The notes: a model not told the origin generated them from the letters alone. A stretch of 64,000 nucleotides of DNA from Planktothrix agardhii NIES-204 (GCA_003609755.1 AP017991.1:1319501-1383500), one strand, 5' to 3'; numbered from the stretch's first letter, positions 9,224 to 20,076 are shown. Numbers and translations are program-made.

Positions 9224-10132
9224 ATGGTAGATAAACGTCGTGGGTTGATTAGTGTAGTTTTGGTTTTAGCGGTGATTGCCTTTGTGGGATTTTCTATGGG
9301 GCCACTGATTAGTGGGATTGTCCAGAACAATCAGTCGAAACAACAACCGACTCCCACTCCCACACAATCGGCTCAAACGGGTAAACAATCCGATTTACAA
9401 GCACAAGCCCGGGGTTATGAGTTAGTATTGCAGCGAGAACCCGATAACGAAACGGCTTTGAAGGGTTTATTACAAGCCAGGTTAGAACTAATTCGGTTTA
9501 AGCAAGCCGAAATGAAGGATGTGATTGAACCTTTAGAGAAACTGGCAAAAAAACACCCTGAAGATACACGCTACAGTGTTTTATTGGCACAGGCGAAAGC
9601 CTATACCGGAGATCAAGAAGGAGCGGCTCAAACCTATCGTACTGTTTTAGCCAGTCAACCCGGAGATATTCAAGCCTTACAAGGTTTAGCAAATTTATTC
9701 CTACAACAAAAACGTCCAGAAGCGGCAATTGGATTATTACAGGATACCCTGAAATCGGCTGCAAATGCGAATCAAACTGTACCCAATACGATTGATGAAA
9801 TGTCGGTGCAGTTAATTTTGGGACAGGTTTATGCAGAGGATAAACGCTATGATGAGGCGATCGCTATTTATGATGAAGCGATCAAAAATGATGAGAAAGA
9901 TTTTCGTCCAGTTTTTGCCAAAGCTCTAGTTTTAAAAGAACAGGGAAATGCGGGAGAAGCGGAACCTTTATTCGCTAAAGCGGTAGATTTAGCCCCAGCA
10001 GTTTATAAAGATCAAATTCAAAAACAAGCTGGTAGTAGTATAGCTCCAGCTAAGTCTGTTAAACCCGGTTCTCCTAATGCTTTGGAAACTAAACCGGAAC
10101 CTAATTCTGCACCCAAAAAATCGGCCGAGTAA
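9224..10132 (+). CDS. Membrane-anchored TPR protein
   Basis: One transmembrane helix near residues 9-28 is followed by a Gln/Thr/Pro linker and about four tetratricopeptide repeats (for example ALKGLLQARLELIRF, YAEDKRYDEAIAIYDEAI), then a Pro/Ser-rich disordered tail. TPR domains bind proteins, so it is likely an assembly or tethering factor at a membrane. The ATG at 9224 has AGGA 9 bases upstream; an in-frame TTG at 9215 is too close to that site. No specific partner is indicated by the neighbours. Confidence 0.85.
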   Translation: MVDKRRGLISVVLVLAVIAFVGFSMGPLISGIVQNNQSKQQPTPTPTQSAQTGKQSDLQAQARGYELVLQREPDNETALKGLLQARLELIRFKQAEMKDVIEPLEKLAKKHPEDTRYSVLLAQAKAYTGDQEGAAQTYRTVLASQPGDIQALQGLANLFLQQKRPEAAIGLLQDTLKSAANANQTVPNTIDEMSVQLILGQVYAEDKRYDEAIAIYDEAIKNDEKDFRPVFAKALVLKEQGNAGEAEPLFAKAVDLAPAVYKDQIQKQAGSSIAPAKSVKPGSPNALETKPEPNSAPKKSAE

Positions 10133-10212
10133 ACTGGTGGCTTTCTCCTGCAAAATCTAGTTATAATTCCCTAGAATATAGTTAGGGAAACGTTAATTTT
10201 TTCAATCTAATT

Positions 10213-10563
10213 ATGAACTTGAAACGTCTAGGCCATGTTGCTATTTGTGTGAATGATATCGACTCATCCGCAGCGTTTTATCAAAACTTAGGGATGGATT
10301 TGGTTTGGAAGGATACGGACTGGGCTTATTTAAAAGCGGGTGAGGATGGATTAGCTTTACTGAGTCCGGGTTATGATCAAGCTGGCCCTCACTTTGGTTT
10401 TGTATTTAGCGATCGCACCGAGATGGAAAGTGCCTATCATAGCTTAAAGGCTCAAGGGATTCCGGTGACAACAATTCATGAACATCGGGATGGTACGGCT
10501 TCCTTTTATGGGCGAGATCTTGACGGAAATGGCTTTGAATACCTGTATGAACCCATTAAATGA
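10213..10563 (+). CDS. VOC (glyoxalase/bleomycin resistance fold) family protein
   Basis: A 116-residue single-domain vicinal-oxygen-chelate protein. It begins LGHVAICVNDID, carries GPHFGFVF in the middle and ends GRDLDGNGFEYLYEP, giving candidate metal ligands His8, a central His and the Glu in FEYLYE. The substrate is not predictable; members include glyoxalases, dioxygenases and resistance proteins. The gene lies 80 bases after the TPR gene and 25 bases before rodA, so cotranscription is plausible. Confidence 0.85.
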   Translation: MNLKRLGHVAICVNDIDSSAAFYQNLGMDLVWKDTDWAYLKAGEDGLALLSPGYDQAGPHFGFVFSDRTEMESAYHSLKAQGIPVTTIHEHRDGTASFYGRDLDGNGFEYLYEPIK

Positions 10564-10588
10564 GTTAAGGGCGTTTTAACTAAAAACT

Positions 10589-11842
10589 ATGTTTCAAAAA
10601 ATTCGATGGGGAAGTCGCCGGAGTTCAATGTTTTATACTTGGGTTGAGGTAGATTTGTGGCTGATGGGAGCCTGTCTTCTTCTCACCGTATTTGCAGGAA
10701 TTATGATCCGCAGTGTGGAGTTAAATCAAGGTTTAACTGATTGGTGGCAACATTGGGTGACGGGAGCGATTGGTTTAACTTTAGCTTTGATTTTTTCCCG
10801 TTGTCGTTATGAACGTCTGATTCAGTGGAAATGGGTGATTTATGGAATCACAAATTTATCGTTGGTTGCGGTACAAATTATTGGGACAACGGCATTAGGG
10901 GCGCAACGATGGATTAATATTGCGGGTTTTCATGTCCAACCCTCGGAGTTTGCTAAGGTCGGAATTATTATTACTTTAGCAGCCCTACTCCAAGAGTTAA
11001 AAAATCCAAATTTGAGGGATATGATTCGGATTTTAGCGATCGCTGCTGTTCCTTGGGGGCTGGTTTTTATTGAACCTAACTTGGGAACTTCTTTAGTGTT
11101 TGGTGCGATTACTTTAGGGATGATGTATTGGGGTAATATTCATCCTGGTTGGTTGATTTTGCTCCTTTCTCCAGTGATCACTGCAATTATTTTTAATGTC
11201 TATCTTCCGGCGGGAATTGTTTGGGTTGTATTAATGGGTTTTGTCGGTTGGTGGAGTCTCCCTTGGCGATGGCTGACTGGCCCTTTAGCTCTATTAGTGA
11301 ATTTAGGAGCCGGAGAGTTAAGCCATATTCTCTGGAATGTGTTGCAAGACTATCAAAAAATGCGACTGATTGGGTTTTTGAATCCTGAACAAGATCCCTT
11401 GGGGAGTGGTTATCATTTAATTCAGTCTCGAATTGCCATTGGTGCGGGACAATTATATGGACGGGGACTTAATCATGGGACTCAAACTCAATTGAATTTT
11501 ATTCCTGAACAACATACGGATTTTATCTTTTCCGCCATCGGTGAGGAGTTGGGTTTGATCGGTTGCATTGCAGTATTAGCTATTTTTTGGTTTATCTGTT
11601 TACGTCTAGTGATTATTGCCCAAACTGCTAAGGATTCTTTTGGATCTTTAATTGCTATTGGAGTCCTTTGTATGTTATTGTTTCAGGTGTTTGTTAACAT
11701 TGGGATGAATATTGGCATAGCACCAGTTACCGGAATTCCTCTACCTTTCTTAAGCTATGGTCGATCTTCATTACTGAGTAATTGGATAGCCATTGGGATT
11801 GTACAATCGGTGGCTAACTACCGGCAAAAGCTTAATCTTTAA
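10589..11842 (+). CDS. rodA: RodA, SEDS-family peptidoglycan glycosyltransferase
   Basis: A polytopic inner-membrane protein of the RodA/FtsW/SpoVE family that polymerises lipid II into glycan strands for cell elongation, normally with a class B penicillin-binding protein. Landmarks include GAQRWINIAGFHVQPSE, EPNLGTSL, LGSGYHLIQSRIAIGAG, FIPEQHTDFIFSAIGEELG and the C-terminal GIPLPFLSYGRSS, in family order. The 417 residues and about ten membrane segments are usual for RodA. FtsW is a possible alternative name but the sequence reads closer to RodA. Confidence 0.92.
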   Translation: MFQKIRWGSRRSSMFYTWVEVDLWLMGACLLLTVFAGIMIRSVELNQGLTDWWQHWVTGAIGLTLALIFSRCRYERLIQWKWVIYGITNLSLVAVQIIGTTALGAQRWINIAGFHVQPSEFAKVGIIITLAALLQELKNPNLRDMIRILAIAAVPWGLVFIEPNLGTSLVFGAITLGMMYWGNIHPGWLILLLSPVITAIIFNVYLPAGIVWVVLMGFVGWWSLPWRWLTGPLALLVNLGAGELSHILWNVLQDYQKMRLIGFLNPEQDPLGSGYHLIQSRIAIGAGQLYGRGLNHGTQTQLNFIPEQHTDFIFSAIGEELGLIGCIAVLAIFWFICLRLVIIAQTAKDSFGSLIAIGVLCMLLFQVFVNIGMNIGIAPVTGIPLPFLSYGRSSLLSNWIAIGIVQSVANYRQKLNL

Positions 11843-11924
11843 GCAATTTTACCTTTAATACCTATAGGAAATATTGCCTTAACTTAACACTTTTTTTCTT
11901 AAAAAATCCATTCTTTCTTACTCT

Positions 11925-12335
11925 ATGCGAAAAACATTACAAGTTTGTTTTCTGGTATTTATAATTGCCAACTTTACGGCTTTTGTAAATCCGAGTTTAG
12001 CCACACCTGAAACATTGATTGCCCAAAATGTTCAGTGTAAGCCCGATGGCAATACTTTAGAAATGCGAAAATGTGCCTCTGATCAATATCAAATCGCGGA
12101 TCAAAAGCTGAATCAAACTTACCAAAAACTCATCGGTCAATTATCTCCCGAACGCAAAAAACGGTTAATTGAAGCCCAAAGAGCTTGGATTTCCTTTCGA
12201 GACAAAACCTGTAGTTTTGAATCGAGTCAAGTTTTAGGGGGTACAGCCGAACCTTTATTTTTAACCCAATGTTTAGCAAAAGTAACTCAGCAAAGGGTTC
12301 AAGATTTGCAAGACTATTTAGCTGAAATTAAGTAA
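11925..12335 (+). CDS. LprI-like (DUF1311) secreted protein
   Basis: A 136-residue protein with an N-terminal signal peptide (hydrophobic residues about 5-25, cleavage likely after the SLATPE region). The rest matches the LprI/DUF1311 family: conserved Cys pairs (CKPDGN, MRKCASDQY, DKTCSFE, TQCLAK) and RAWISFRD. Some family members inhibit lysozyme; the role here is unknown. Its TAA overlaps the ATG of the next gene by one base, indicating translational coupling. Confidence 0.8.
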   Translation: MRKTLQVCFLVFIIANFTAFVNPSLATPETLIAQNVQCKPDGNTLEMRKCASDQYQIADQKLNQTYQKLIGQLSPERKKRLIEAQRAWISFRDKTCSFESSQVLGGTAEPLFLTQCLAKVTQQRVQDLQDYLAEIK

Positions 12336-13288
12336 TGTCCAACAGTTTAGGGTTAAATTCCGAGATGAATCGAATGCGTAAGATTGTGCCTTCTCTTCTC
12401 GGCTTTTTTCTATTTTGTCTCTCGATTTGGGCCATTAGCCAAAAGCTGGAAAAATATTCTATAGATGATGTTTTGATTAGTCTATCTAATATTCCTCAAA
12501 TTAATAGGCTGGGTGCAATTGCCCTAATGACAACCAGTTATTTAATGACCACAGCTTATGATATTTTAGCGTTTATTTATATCGGGTTTCCCCTGAATTA
12601 TGTTAAAGTCGCCCTCGGTGCATTTACCAGTTATGCAATTAGTAATAATGTTGGTTTGTCCCTATTGACAGGGAGTGCCGTTCGTTATCGGTTATATTCA
12701 AAATGGCGTGTTCCTCCAGGTATAATTGCCCAGGTAATTGCCTTTACTAACTTAACATTTTGGTTAGGATTATTGGGAGTCTGTGGATTAGTTTTTCTGT
12801 TGACCCCCTTAAAGGTTCCCAGTATTTTAGATTTACCCTTTGTTTCAGTTCGTCCGGTGGGAATCATCTTTCTTCTCATCATTGGAGTCTATCTATTATG
12901 GGCAAGTTTTAATCATAAACCTGTCAAACTTGGAGAATTAGAATTAAACTTTCCTACCGTCAGTGTTTCACTGGCTTTAATTGCTTTTGCCTCCGTAGAT
13001 TGGGGAGCCGCCGCTGGGGTTTTATATGTATTATTACCTGAAGGTAGCACCGCTTCTTATCTCAGTTGTTTTAGCATTTATTTATTAGCAATGACGGCTA
13101 GTATGGTTAGTAATATTCCAGGAGGTTTAGGGGTCTTTGAAACTGTGGTTTTAACCTTGGTTTCTTCTCAAGTAAATCCAGCTAATGTTTTAGGATCTTT
13201 ATTAGCCTATCGTGCCATTTATTATCTACTTCCAATGATTGTCGCAACTATATTACTGGGAATTAATGAACTAAAAAAGCATCACTAA
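12335..13288 (+). CDS. UPF0104 / lysylphosphatidylglycerol synthase-type membrane protein
   Basis: An integral membrane protein of 317 residues with about eight hydrophobic segments and the family signature SNIPGGLGVFETVVL near residue 258. It resembles the flippase-like transmembrane half of MprF without its soluble aminoacyl-transfer domain, so it may move lipids or another polyisoprenoid-linked substrate. The start ATG overlaps the preceding stop (TAATG); an ATG at 12365 is an alternative. It is part of the envelope-gene run that begins with rodA. Confidence 0.8.
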   Translation: MSNSLGLNSEMNRMRKIVPSLLGFFLFCLSIWAISQKLEKYSIDDVLISLSNIPQINRLGAIALMTTSYLMTTAYDILAFIYIGFPLNYVKVALGAFTSYAISNNVGLSLLTGSAVRYRLYSKWRVPPGIIAQVIAFTNLTFWLGLLGVCGLVFLLTPLKVPSILDLPFVSVRPVGIIFLLIIGVYLLWASFNHKPVKLGELELNFPTVSVSLALIAFASVDWGAAAGVLYVLLPEGSTASYLSCFSIYLLAMTASMVSNIPGGLGVFETVVLTLVSSQVNPANVLGSLLAYRAIYYLLPMIVATILLGINELKKHH

Positions 13289-13319
13289 GCTGTTTAAAAG
13301 TTATCCGCTATAGGTGATT

Positions 13320-15224
13320 ATGACGACGAAATTTGAACCCCCAATTTCTACTCAACGTACAGGTTTATCTCTCCTCGTCGCTAGAATTTTAGCTCTGATT
13401 GTTACGGCTAATTTTTGTTTAGTCGTTTTTGATTTAAGTTATATTAAACTTCGTCGATTTTATTTACAATGGAGTCAACATCAAGCCCAATCTGAAAATA
13501 CACCTAAAAATCAATATTTGCAGCAAGTTGATCAACTTGAAAAAACAATTAATCAATTTGGAATTGAGTCTAAAGAAGTTAAGTTAGCATTAAAAAATAT
13601 TCGTGAATCGAGTTTACAAATATTTATAGAAAATCCCCCATTTCGGGTTTTAAATTCCTATGGAACTTTAGTAGAAATTCAAAAACGCTTTCAGAACCAT
13701 GTCAAAATTAATAATTTTCAGCAAGCCTTGGAAACCTTCTGGAGTCCTGATTTTTTCAATCAAAAACAATGGCAAAAAGAGTTAATTTTTTTCAATCAAA
13801 ATATTAGATTTTTAATTTTATTTAATGAACCCAGTTTAACCTATGATATTATTAAAGGGATTGAACCCGATCGTATGACTCAAAGTTATTTAGTTAAAGT
13901 TTCCGAATTAAAAGTTTATTTAAAATACAATGAGTTAAATACCCCGAAAGCCGAAACTTTACTCAAAGATCTACGAGAATCAAGTGCTAAGATTATTGAT
14001 CGGACTTATTTTTTACAATTAGAACATAATTTAGGGCCATTAACAGAAGCGAAATATCGCATGATTAATCATATCTATAGTCGAGATCCCAGGGTGACAA
14101 CTCGGCTAACTCCTACCTTAAAATTTTTATATAAAATTAACCTATTAAATTTTTTAGCCCCGGAGTTAATTTGGGCTGATCGCTCCTCCAGACAGGCTTT
14201 TTATGTCTTTTGGAGTGTGGAAAATTTAGAAAAACAAGGATGGGAAAAAGAACTCAAATTTTTTGAAAATGATATTCAAAGTTTAATGGAGTCATTCTAT
14301 TTTCGACAATTGAGTTTAAATGGTCAATTTGTGAATCGATTTTGGTTGATTGATTTACCTTGGATCAGCCTGTTTTTCTTAATCTTCTTAATGGAAATCT
14401 ATGTTCTTCGTTCTCGTCAACCCCAACTAACACTAAGGGAGGCAATTTTAAAATTATGGTATTATGTATTCTTGTTAATTCCTAAATTATTATTTTTACG
14501 TTTTATTTCAGCCATTTATCACTTAAATCGAGCCAATTTTCCGAGTTTACAACCAACTATTGATTACCTAAAATTAAAAATAATCTATAGTTTTGCTCAG
14601 GAATTAGTTCAAGTTTTGGTGAATCAAGGGGTTGATAAAATTAAAGATTTTGTTAAACAAGGAAGCCTGAAAAAGTTAGTTAATCCTCCTTCTTCCTATC
14701 AATCTATTTCCTTAGAAGATATTGAACTCGAATCCCAGTCTCCCCCCGGAATTTCTAACCAAATTGTTGAAATTACAATTGCTAAAGTGTTACCCACAAT
14801 TCGTCCTGAATTAGAAGCTTACCTACACTATCAAGTCACTAACTCGATTCAACAGTCTGCGATTTATAAAGGATTAAATAAAATTCCTTTGATCGGAAAT
14901 TTTCCTCAACAAGTTGCTGATAGTTTTGTTAAAAAAATTGCAATTACCATTTCAGAAAGTCCTAAAAAATCCCTGGAAGCAGGAAAAAACAAACCTCCAG
15001 ATTTTATCGCCATACAGTTACAAAAACGCTTGACACGACAGTTCGTAGATACATTAAGAATAGAATTACAAAAAGAACAAATTTTTGATGATGCCGAACT
15101 AATTTTAGTCAAGTGGTTAGAAGGGTTAAAATCCAATCAAGTTAAAGATTTAGAAGCTAAACAAATCATTAAAACAGTTAACATCGAAGACAATAAACAA
15201 ATTTCTCCGAGTCCAGATTCATAA
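13320..15224 (+). CDS. Large membrane protein of unknown function
   Basis: I do not recognise this 635-residue protein. It has a hydrophobic helix near 16-40, a soluble region rich in Lys, Asn and Gln, and a second cluster of hydrophobic helices near 340-400 (WISLFFLIFLMEIYVL, YYVFLLIPKLLFL). The C-terminal third is mostly helical and charged. It follows the UPF0104 gene by 31 bases on the same strand and may be cotranscribed. The ATG at 13320 is preferred to an in-frame GTG two codons earlier. Confidence 0.7.
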   Translation: MTTKFEPPISTQRTGLSLLVARILALIVTANFCLVVFDLSYIKLRRFYLQWSQHQAQSENTPKNQYLQQVDQLEKTINQFGIESKEVKLALKNIRESSLQIFIENPPFRVLNSYGTLVEIQKRFQNHVKINNFQQALETFWSPDFFNQKQWQKELIFFNQNIRFLILFNEPSLTYDIIKGIEPDRMTQSYLVKVSELKVYLKYNELNTPKAETLLKDLRESSAKIIDRTYFLQLEHNLGPLTEAKYRMINHIYSRDPRVTTRLTPTLKFLYKINLLNFLAPELIWADRSSRQAFYVFWSVENLEKQGWEKELKFFENDIQSLMESFYFRQLSLNGQFVNRFWLIDLPWISLFFLIFLMEIYVLRSRQPQLTLREAILKLWYYVFLLIPKLLFLRFISAIYHLNRANFPSLQPTIDYLKLKIIYSFAQELVQVLVNQGVDKIKDFVKQGSLKKLVNPPSSYQSISLEDIELESQSPPGISNQIVEITIAKVLPTIRPELEAYLHYQVTNSIQQSAIYKGLNKIPLIGNFPQQVADSFVKKIAITISESPKKSLEAGKNKPPDFIAIQLQKRLTRQFVDTLRIELQKEQIFDDAELILVKWLEGLKSNQVKDLEAKQIIKTVNIEDNKQISPSPDS

Positions 15225-15254
15225 AATCAAGCGATGGCTTTTCCCCTGGAGAGG

Positions 15255-15303
15255 GACAAGTTTGACGGCCTGTCTTTTGACAAGGGGGAACCCATTTTGC
15301 ACC
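15255..15303 (+). promoter_or_regulatory. Direct-repeat region upstream of petJ
   Basis: GACAAG occurs at 15255-15260 and 15279-15284, and TTTGAC at 15261-15266 and 15276-15281, around the imperfect palindrome GACGGCCTGTC. TTGACA at 15277-15282 could be a -35 element, but no good -10 lies at ideal spacing. It could be a binding site for the regulator encoded downstream; this is inference. Confidence 0.3.
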
Positions 15304-15342
15304 ATAGAATAATTGATTCAATTTCCTAACAGGAGAACACCG

Positions 15343-15678
15343 ATGAAAAAAATAATTTCAGTTTTGTTAGTCATGACCGTCGCTATTTTAACTTTTGTTC
15401 CCAGTGCCTTCGCCGCAGATTTAGCAAGTGGAGCTAAAATATTTGCGTCAAATTGTGCATCTTGTCACGCCGGGGGGAGAAACTTAATTAATGCGAGCAA
15501 AACTTTGAAAAAATCGGATCTGGAAAAATATGGGATGTATGATCTCCAGGCAATTATAACCCAAGTAACAAATGGGAAAGCAGCCATGCCTAGCTTCAAA
15601 GGTCGTTTAAAAGACGATCAAATTGCTGATGTTGCTGCTTATGTATTAGCTCAAGCGGATAAAGACTGGAAAAAGTAA
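15343..15678 (+). CDS. petJ: Cytochrome c6
   Basis: A soluble thylakoid-lumen electron carrier moving electrons from cytochrome b6f to photosystem I (or to oxidase), the iron alternative to plastocyanin. The 111-residue precursor has a signal peptide ending FAADLAS, then the heme-binding CASCH and the axial-ligand region [11 protein letters not shown]; the mature part (about 86 residues) has the normal size. The ATG at 15343 has AGGAGA 7 bases upstream, so an earlier in-frame start at 15313 is not needed. The next two genes encode a BlaI-type repressor and BlaR-type protease, matching the PetR/PetP copper switch known in Synechocystis. Confidence 0.95.
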   Translation: MKKIISVLLVMTVAILTFVPSAFAADLASGAKIFASNCASCHAGGRNLINASKTLKKSDLEKYGMYDLQAIITQVTNGKAAMPSFKGRLKDDQIADVAAYVLAQADKDWKK

Positions 15679-15708
15679 TCTAAATTAACCTGGGATTTTA
15701 ATACAGTT

Positions 15709-15755
15709 AAACCTCTTAAGCTCTCTAATTAATTATAGTTTTGGGAGGTTTTCTG
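15709..15755 (+). terminator. Possible terminator after petJ
   Basis: AAACCTC (15709-15715) pairs with GAGGTTT (15745-15751) and is followed by a T-rich stretch (TTCTGTTTTT). The 29-base loop is unusually long, so this is only a weak call. Confidence 0.4.
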
Positions 15756-15849
15756 TTTTTTGGCATTGAGTTAAGAAATTAGGAAAACTTGATTTTGGTT
15801 CAAATAATCTGTTACAGTAAATAATTAGTCTTATTTTTATGTATTTCCT

Positions 15850-16272
15850 ATGGCTCCTTTGCCTAATTATCGTCCTCGGCAACTTTCCCTCGGCCCGTTA
15901 GAAACGGAAATCCTAGAAATAGTCTGGGAATTGGGTATAACCACGGTTAAAGATGTCCATGAACGGATTTTATCTGACCCAAATCGAGAATTAGCTTATA
16001 CTTCAGTAACAACAGTATTGCGTCGTTTAACAGATAAGGGTTGGTTAGCTTGTAATAAACAGGAGCGGGCTTTTTATTGGCAAGCTTTACTCACCCGTGA
16101 ACAAGCCCAGGCTATTTTAGCTTATGATCGTTTAAATAGATTTTTAGCCATAGGTAATCCCGATATAGTTGCTTCTTTTGCTGATAGTTTAGATACTGCA
16201 AGTTTAGATCAAATTGATGCCATTGCCTCACGCCTTGATGCTATTCGTCGCCAACGGGAGGGACAACAATAA
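15850..16272 (+). CDS. petR: BlaI/CopY-family transcription regulator (PetR-like)
   Basis: A 140-residue regulator with an N-terminal winged helix (about 15-80; LETEILEIVWELG, TSVTTVLRRLTDKGWL) and a C-terminal dimerisation region, the normal BlaI/MecI/CopY build. In Synechocystis the BlaI-type factor PetR represses plastocyanin and activates cytochrome c6 genes and is degraded through PetP in the presence of copper. Placement directly after petJ and overlap with a BlaR-type protease gene make the same role likely here. The symbol rests on that context and is inferred, not shown by alignment. Confidence 0.8.
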   Translation: MAPLPNYRPRQLSLGPLETEILEIVWELGITTVKDVHERILSDPNRELAYTSVTTVLRRLTDKGWLACNKQERAFYWQALLTREQAQAILAYDRLNRFLAIGNPDIVASFADSLDTASLDQIDAIASRLDAIRRQREGQQ

Positions 16273-17117
16273 TGCACTTAATGATTATTTTATTCGCCCT
16301 AGGATGCGCGGTCGGTTTGCGACTTATCCCATTGTCTCAAGGGGAAAATTGGCATCAACGCTGGCAAAAATCTCTATTTTTGTTTGTCTGTCCACCTTTG
16401 GTTTTATTGATGACCGCTTTGGCGGTATTATCGATGGGAACAAAGGGGGAAATGTTGGGACTTCAAGCCAGTTGGTTTAGTTATTTTCTGGCTTTGGGAT
16501 TTATCGGTTGGGGAATATTAACGGTTATTAAGTTAATCGGTCAATTGTGGCAATCTCAATACCGAATTCATCGCCTATCTCAACAGCTTGTGATGGGAAA
16601 AACAGCACGAATTTTAGAGGATGATTTTCCCTATAGCGCTCAAATTGGATTTTGGCAGCCGAAATTGGTAGTTAGTAGAGGATTATTAAACCTCTTAGAT
16701 GAGACCCATTTAGAAGCAGTGATTGCCCATGAACAAGCCCATTTAAACTATCGAGATACTTTCTGGTTTTTTGCATTAGGCTGGCTACAAACTTTAACCA
16801 TTTGGCTTCCTAATACCAACCAACTCTGGCAAGAATTACTATTATTAAGGGAAATGCGGGCTGATCGTTACGCCACCCAACAAGTTGACGCTTTAGTATT
16901 AGCAGAATCCCTATTATATCTTGCTAAAGCTCCTTTTGAATCTCCCGATTATGGCAATTTATCCTTTAGTTGTTCCATTCGTAGTAGTCGTTTAGAAGAA
17001 AGAATAGATGCAATTCTAATGGAAGATTCTGCTCCTTTAACCTGGGGATGGTGGGTGTGGATATTACTATTTTGGGTCTGTTTACCTTGGATTACAGTCC
17101 CCTTCCATTATTCCTAA
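16272..17117 (+). CDS. petP: M56/BlaR1-type membrane metalloprotease (PetP-like)
   Basis: A 281-residue membrane protease. Hydrophobic helices occur at the N-terminus (1-20), about 30-55 and 65-90, and at the C-terminus. The zinc motif HEQAH is near 153 (VIAHEQAHLNYRD) and the third ligand is probably the Glu in REMRAD near 194. It lacks the penicillin-binding sensor domain of BlaR1, as expected for PetP-type proteins, which trigger loss of PetR when copper is present. Its ATG overlaps the stop of the regulator gene by one base. No copper-binding Cys/His cluster stands out. Confidence 0.8.
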   Translation: MHLMIILFALGCAVGLRLIPLSQGENWHQRWQKSLFLFVCPPLVLLMTALAVLSMGTKGEMLGLQASWFSYFLALGFIGWGILTVIKLIGQLWQSQYRIHRLSQQLVMGKTARILEDDFPYSAQIGFWQPKLVVSRGLLNLLDETHLEAVIAHEQAHLNYRDTFWFFALGWLQTLTIWLPNTNQLWQELLLLREMRADRYATQQVDALVLAESLLYLAKAPFESPDYGNLSFSCSIRSSRLEERIDAILMEDSAPLTWGWWVWILLFWVCLPWITVPFHYS

Positions 17118-17183
17118 TCATACTAATTCTTTGAATAGCCTTAACCTTAAAGGACGGGATTTTATAGCAGTCTCGCCTGGAAA

Positions 17184-18326
17184 TTAGGACATCAACTGAT
17201 GCTCTAAACTCTTTTCTTCCCTGTTGCCTGTTATAGTCTGTTGACGATAGCGATAATAGGCAGCACAAGCTCCTTCAGAAGAAACCATTGGCGCCCCTAA
17301 CGGATGTTCGGGAGTGCAACGGGTTCCAAAAACCGGACATTCCTGGGGTTTTTTAATCCCCTGGAGAATTTCACCACTAATACAATCTTGGCAGGGGGAA
17401 GAAGCGGGAATTAACTGTTGAGAATTAAACCGTTTTTGAGCATCAAAATTAATATATTTTTGTTTAATTCCTAACCCACTTTGGGGAATTTTTCCCAGTC
17501 CTCGCCATTCACGCGGTACAATTTCAAAAACTTCTTGAATGATAGTTTTAGCGGTTTCATTTCCCTCTGGACGCACGGAACGATTATATTGATTTTCTAA
17601 TTTATATTCTCCCTTTTCCAGTTGTTGAATACATAAATAAATTCCTTGTAAAATATCAATGGGTTCAAACCCAGTTACAACAATTGGAATATTATATTTA
17701 TCAACAATAGGTTCATATTCCGTATATCCCATCACGGTGCAAACATGACCCGCGGCTAAAAACCCTTGCACCTGACAATTAGGACTTGATAAGAGGGCTT
17801 CCATCGCCGGAGGCACCAGAACATGGGATACTAAAAGGGAGAAGTTATTAATATTTTGTTGGTGGGCTTGATAGACTGCCATGGCGGTAATTGGAGCAGT
17901 AGTTTCAAAGCCAACGGCAAAGAAAATCACCTGTTTTGTTGGGTTTTGTTGGGCAATTTTTAAACAATCTAAGGGATTATAAATAATTCGGATATCTCCC
18001 CCGGTAGCTTTAACACTTAATAGGTCTTTTTCACTCCCCGGAACCCTTAACATATCTCCAAAGGAACAAAAAATAATATTAGGTAAGGAAGCGAGGGCAA
18101 TAGCTTGATCAATAATATTAATATCAGTAACACAAACGGGACAGCCAGGGCCATGAATTAAGGTAATTTCTGAGGGGAGAAGTTCATCAATTCCATATTT
18201 AACAATAGAATGGGTTTGTCCTCCACAAATCTCCATAATTTTCCAGGGTTTTGTGGTGATTGATGCGATCGCTTTTGCATAATCTTGAGCGAGTTTTCCG
18301 TCCCGGTATTCGTCAACAAATTTCAT
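17184..18326 (-). CDS. hypD: HypD, [NiFe] hydrogenase maturation protein
   Basis: HypD is the iron-sulfur scaffold that, with HypC, assembles the Fe(CN)2CO group of [NiFe] hydrogenase in the cytoplasm. The 380 residues carry all family cysteine motifs: CGGQTHS near 33, GPGCPVCV near 61, and a C-terminal 4Fe-4S set ([21 protein letters not shown]) near 313-360. The length is normal. No other hyp or hox gene is in the window, so it is an isolated maturation gene here. It converges on the protease gene. Confidence 0.96.
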   Translation of the reverse strand: MKFVDEYRDGKLAQDYAKAIASITTKPWKIMEICGGQTHSIVKYGIDELLPSEITLIHGPGCPVCVTDINIIDQAIALASLPNIIFCSFGDMLRVPGSEKDLLSVKATGGDIRIIYNPLDCLKIAQQNPTKQVIFFAVGFETTAPITAMAVYQAHQQNINNFSLLVSHVLVPPAMEALLSSPNCQVQGFLAAGHVCTVMGYTEYEPIVDKYNIPIVVTGFEPIDILQGIYLCIQQLEKGEYKLENQYNRSVRPEGNETAKTIIQEVFEIVPREWRGLGKIPQSGLGIKQKYINFDAQKRFNSQQLIPASSPCQDCISGEILQGIKKPQECPVFGTRCTPEHPLGAPMVSSEGACAAYYRYRQQTITGNREEKSLEHQLMS

Positions 18327-18391
18327 AATATTTTCTACCTAGAAATACTTTTGGGGTGATTCTAACACCCTAATGTTAAGGCAGAAATCAT

Positions 18392-18423
18392 AAAAAAGCA
18401 TTCCCCGGCCGAAACCAGGGAAT
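18392..18423 (-). terminator. Rho-independent terminator of purA
   Basis: Read on the minus strand, ATTCCCTGG pairs with CCGGGGAAT (one mismatch) and is followed by GC and a run of six T. It begins about 14 bases after the purA stop. Confidence 0.85.
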
Positions 18424-18436
18424 CATAAAAAAGATA

Positions 18437-19798
<1,362 letters not shown>

Positions 19799-19907
19799 TT
19801 ACACAAATCCTGATTATCTGTTATTCCGGGAACTCTGTCAAATTAAGTTTTGTGAAATCTTTTGTGGAGACGCGGCATAGCACCTCTCCACTGAAGATGC
19901 TGATCTT

Positions 19908-20015
19908 GATAAGCTGTACTGCATTTAAACTGTATATTCCAGCGAGCGAGGACGCTCGCACTGCATAGGATTCAAGATTTCTGCATGACTAATTTAGATG
20001 CAGCAACAGCTTATC
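19908..20015. repeat. MITE-like element, copy A
   Basis: Ten-base perfect terminal inverted repeats, GATAAGCTGT (19908-19917) and ACAGCTTATC (20006-20015), bound 108 bases. The interior contains GCGAGCGAGGACGCTCGC and nearly matches the element at 27665-27767, including ATTCAAGATTTCTGCATGA. Confidence 0.8.
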
Positions 20016-20076
20016 GGTTTTTTCAGCAAAAAAACAGTAATCTGTAGTGCGAGCGTCCTCGCTCGCTAAAATATAT
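19933..20076. repeat. Long interrupted palindrome with GAGCGAGGACGCTC arms
   Basis: AGCGAGCGAGGACGCTCGCACT (in two parts: AGCGAGCGAGG and ACGCTCGCACT, from about 19942) is mirrored exactly at 20046-20067, about 80 bases away. The outer flanks GTATATT and AAAATATA also roughly mirror each other. A related element with both arms lies at 50399-50510. Confidence 0.75.
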
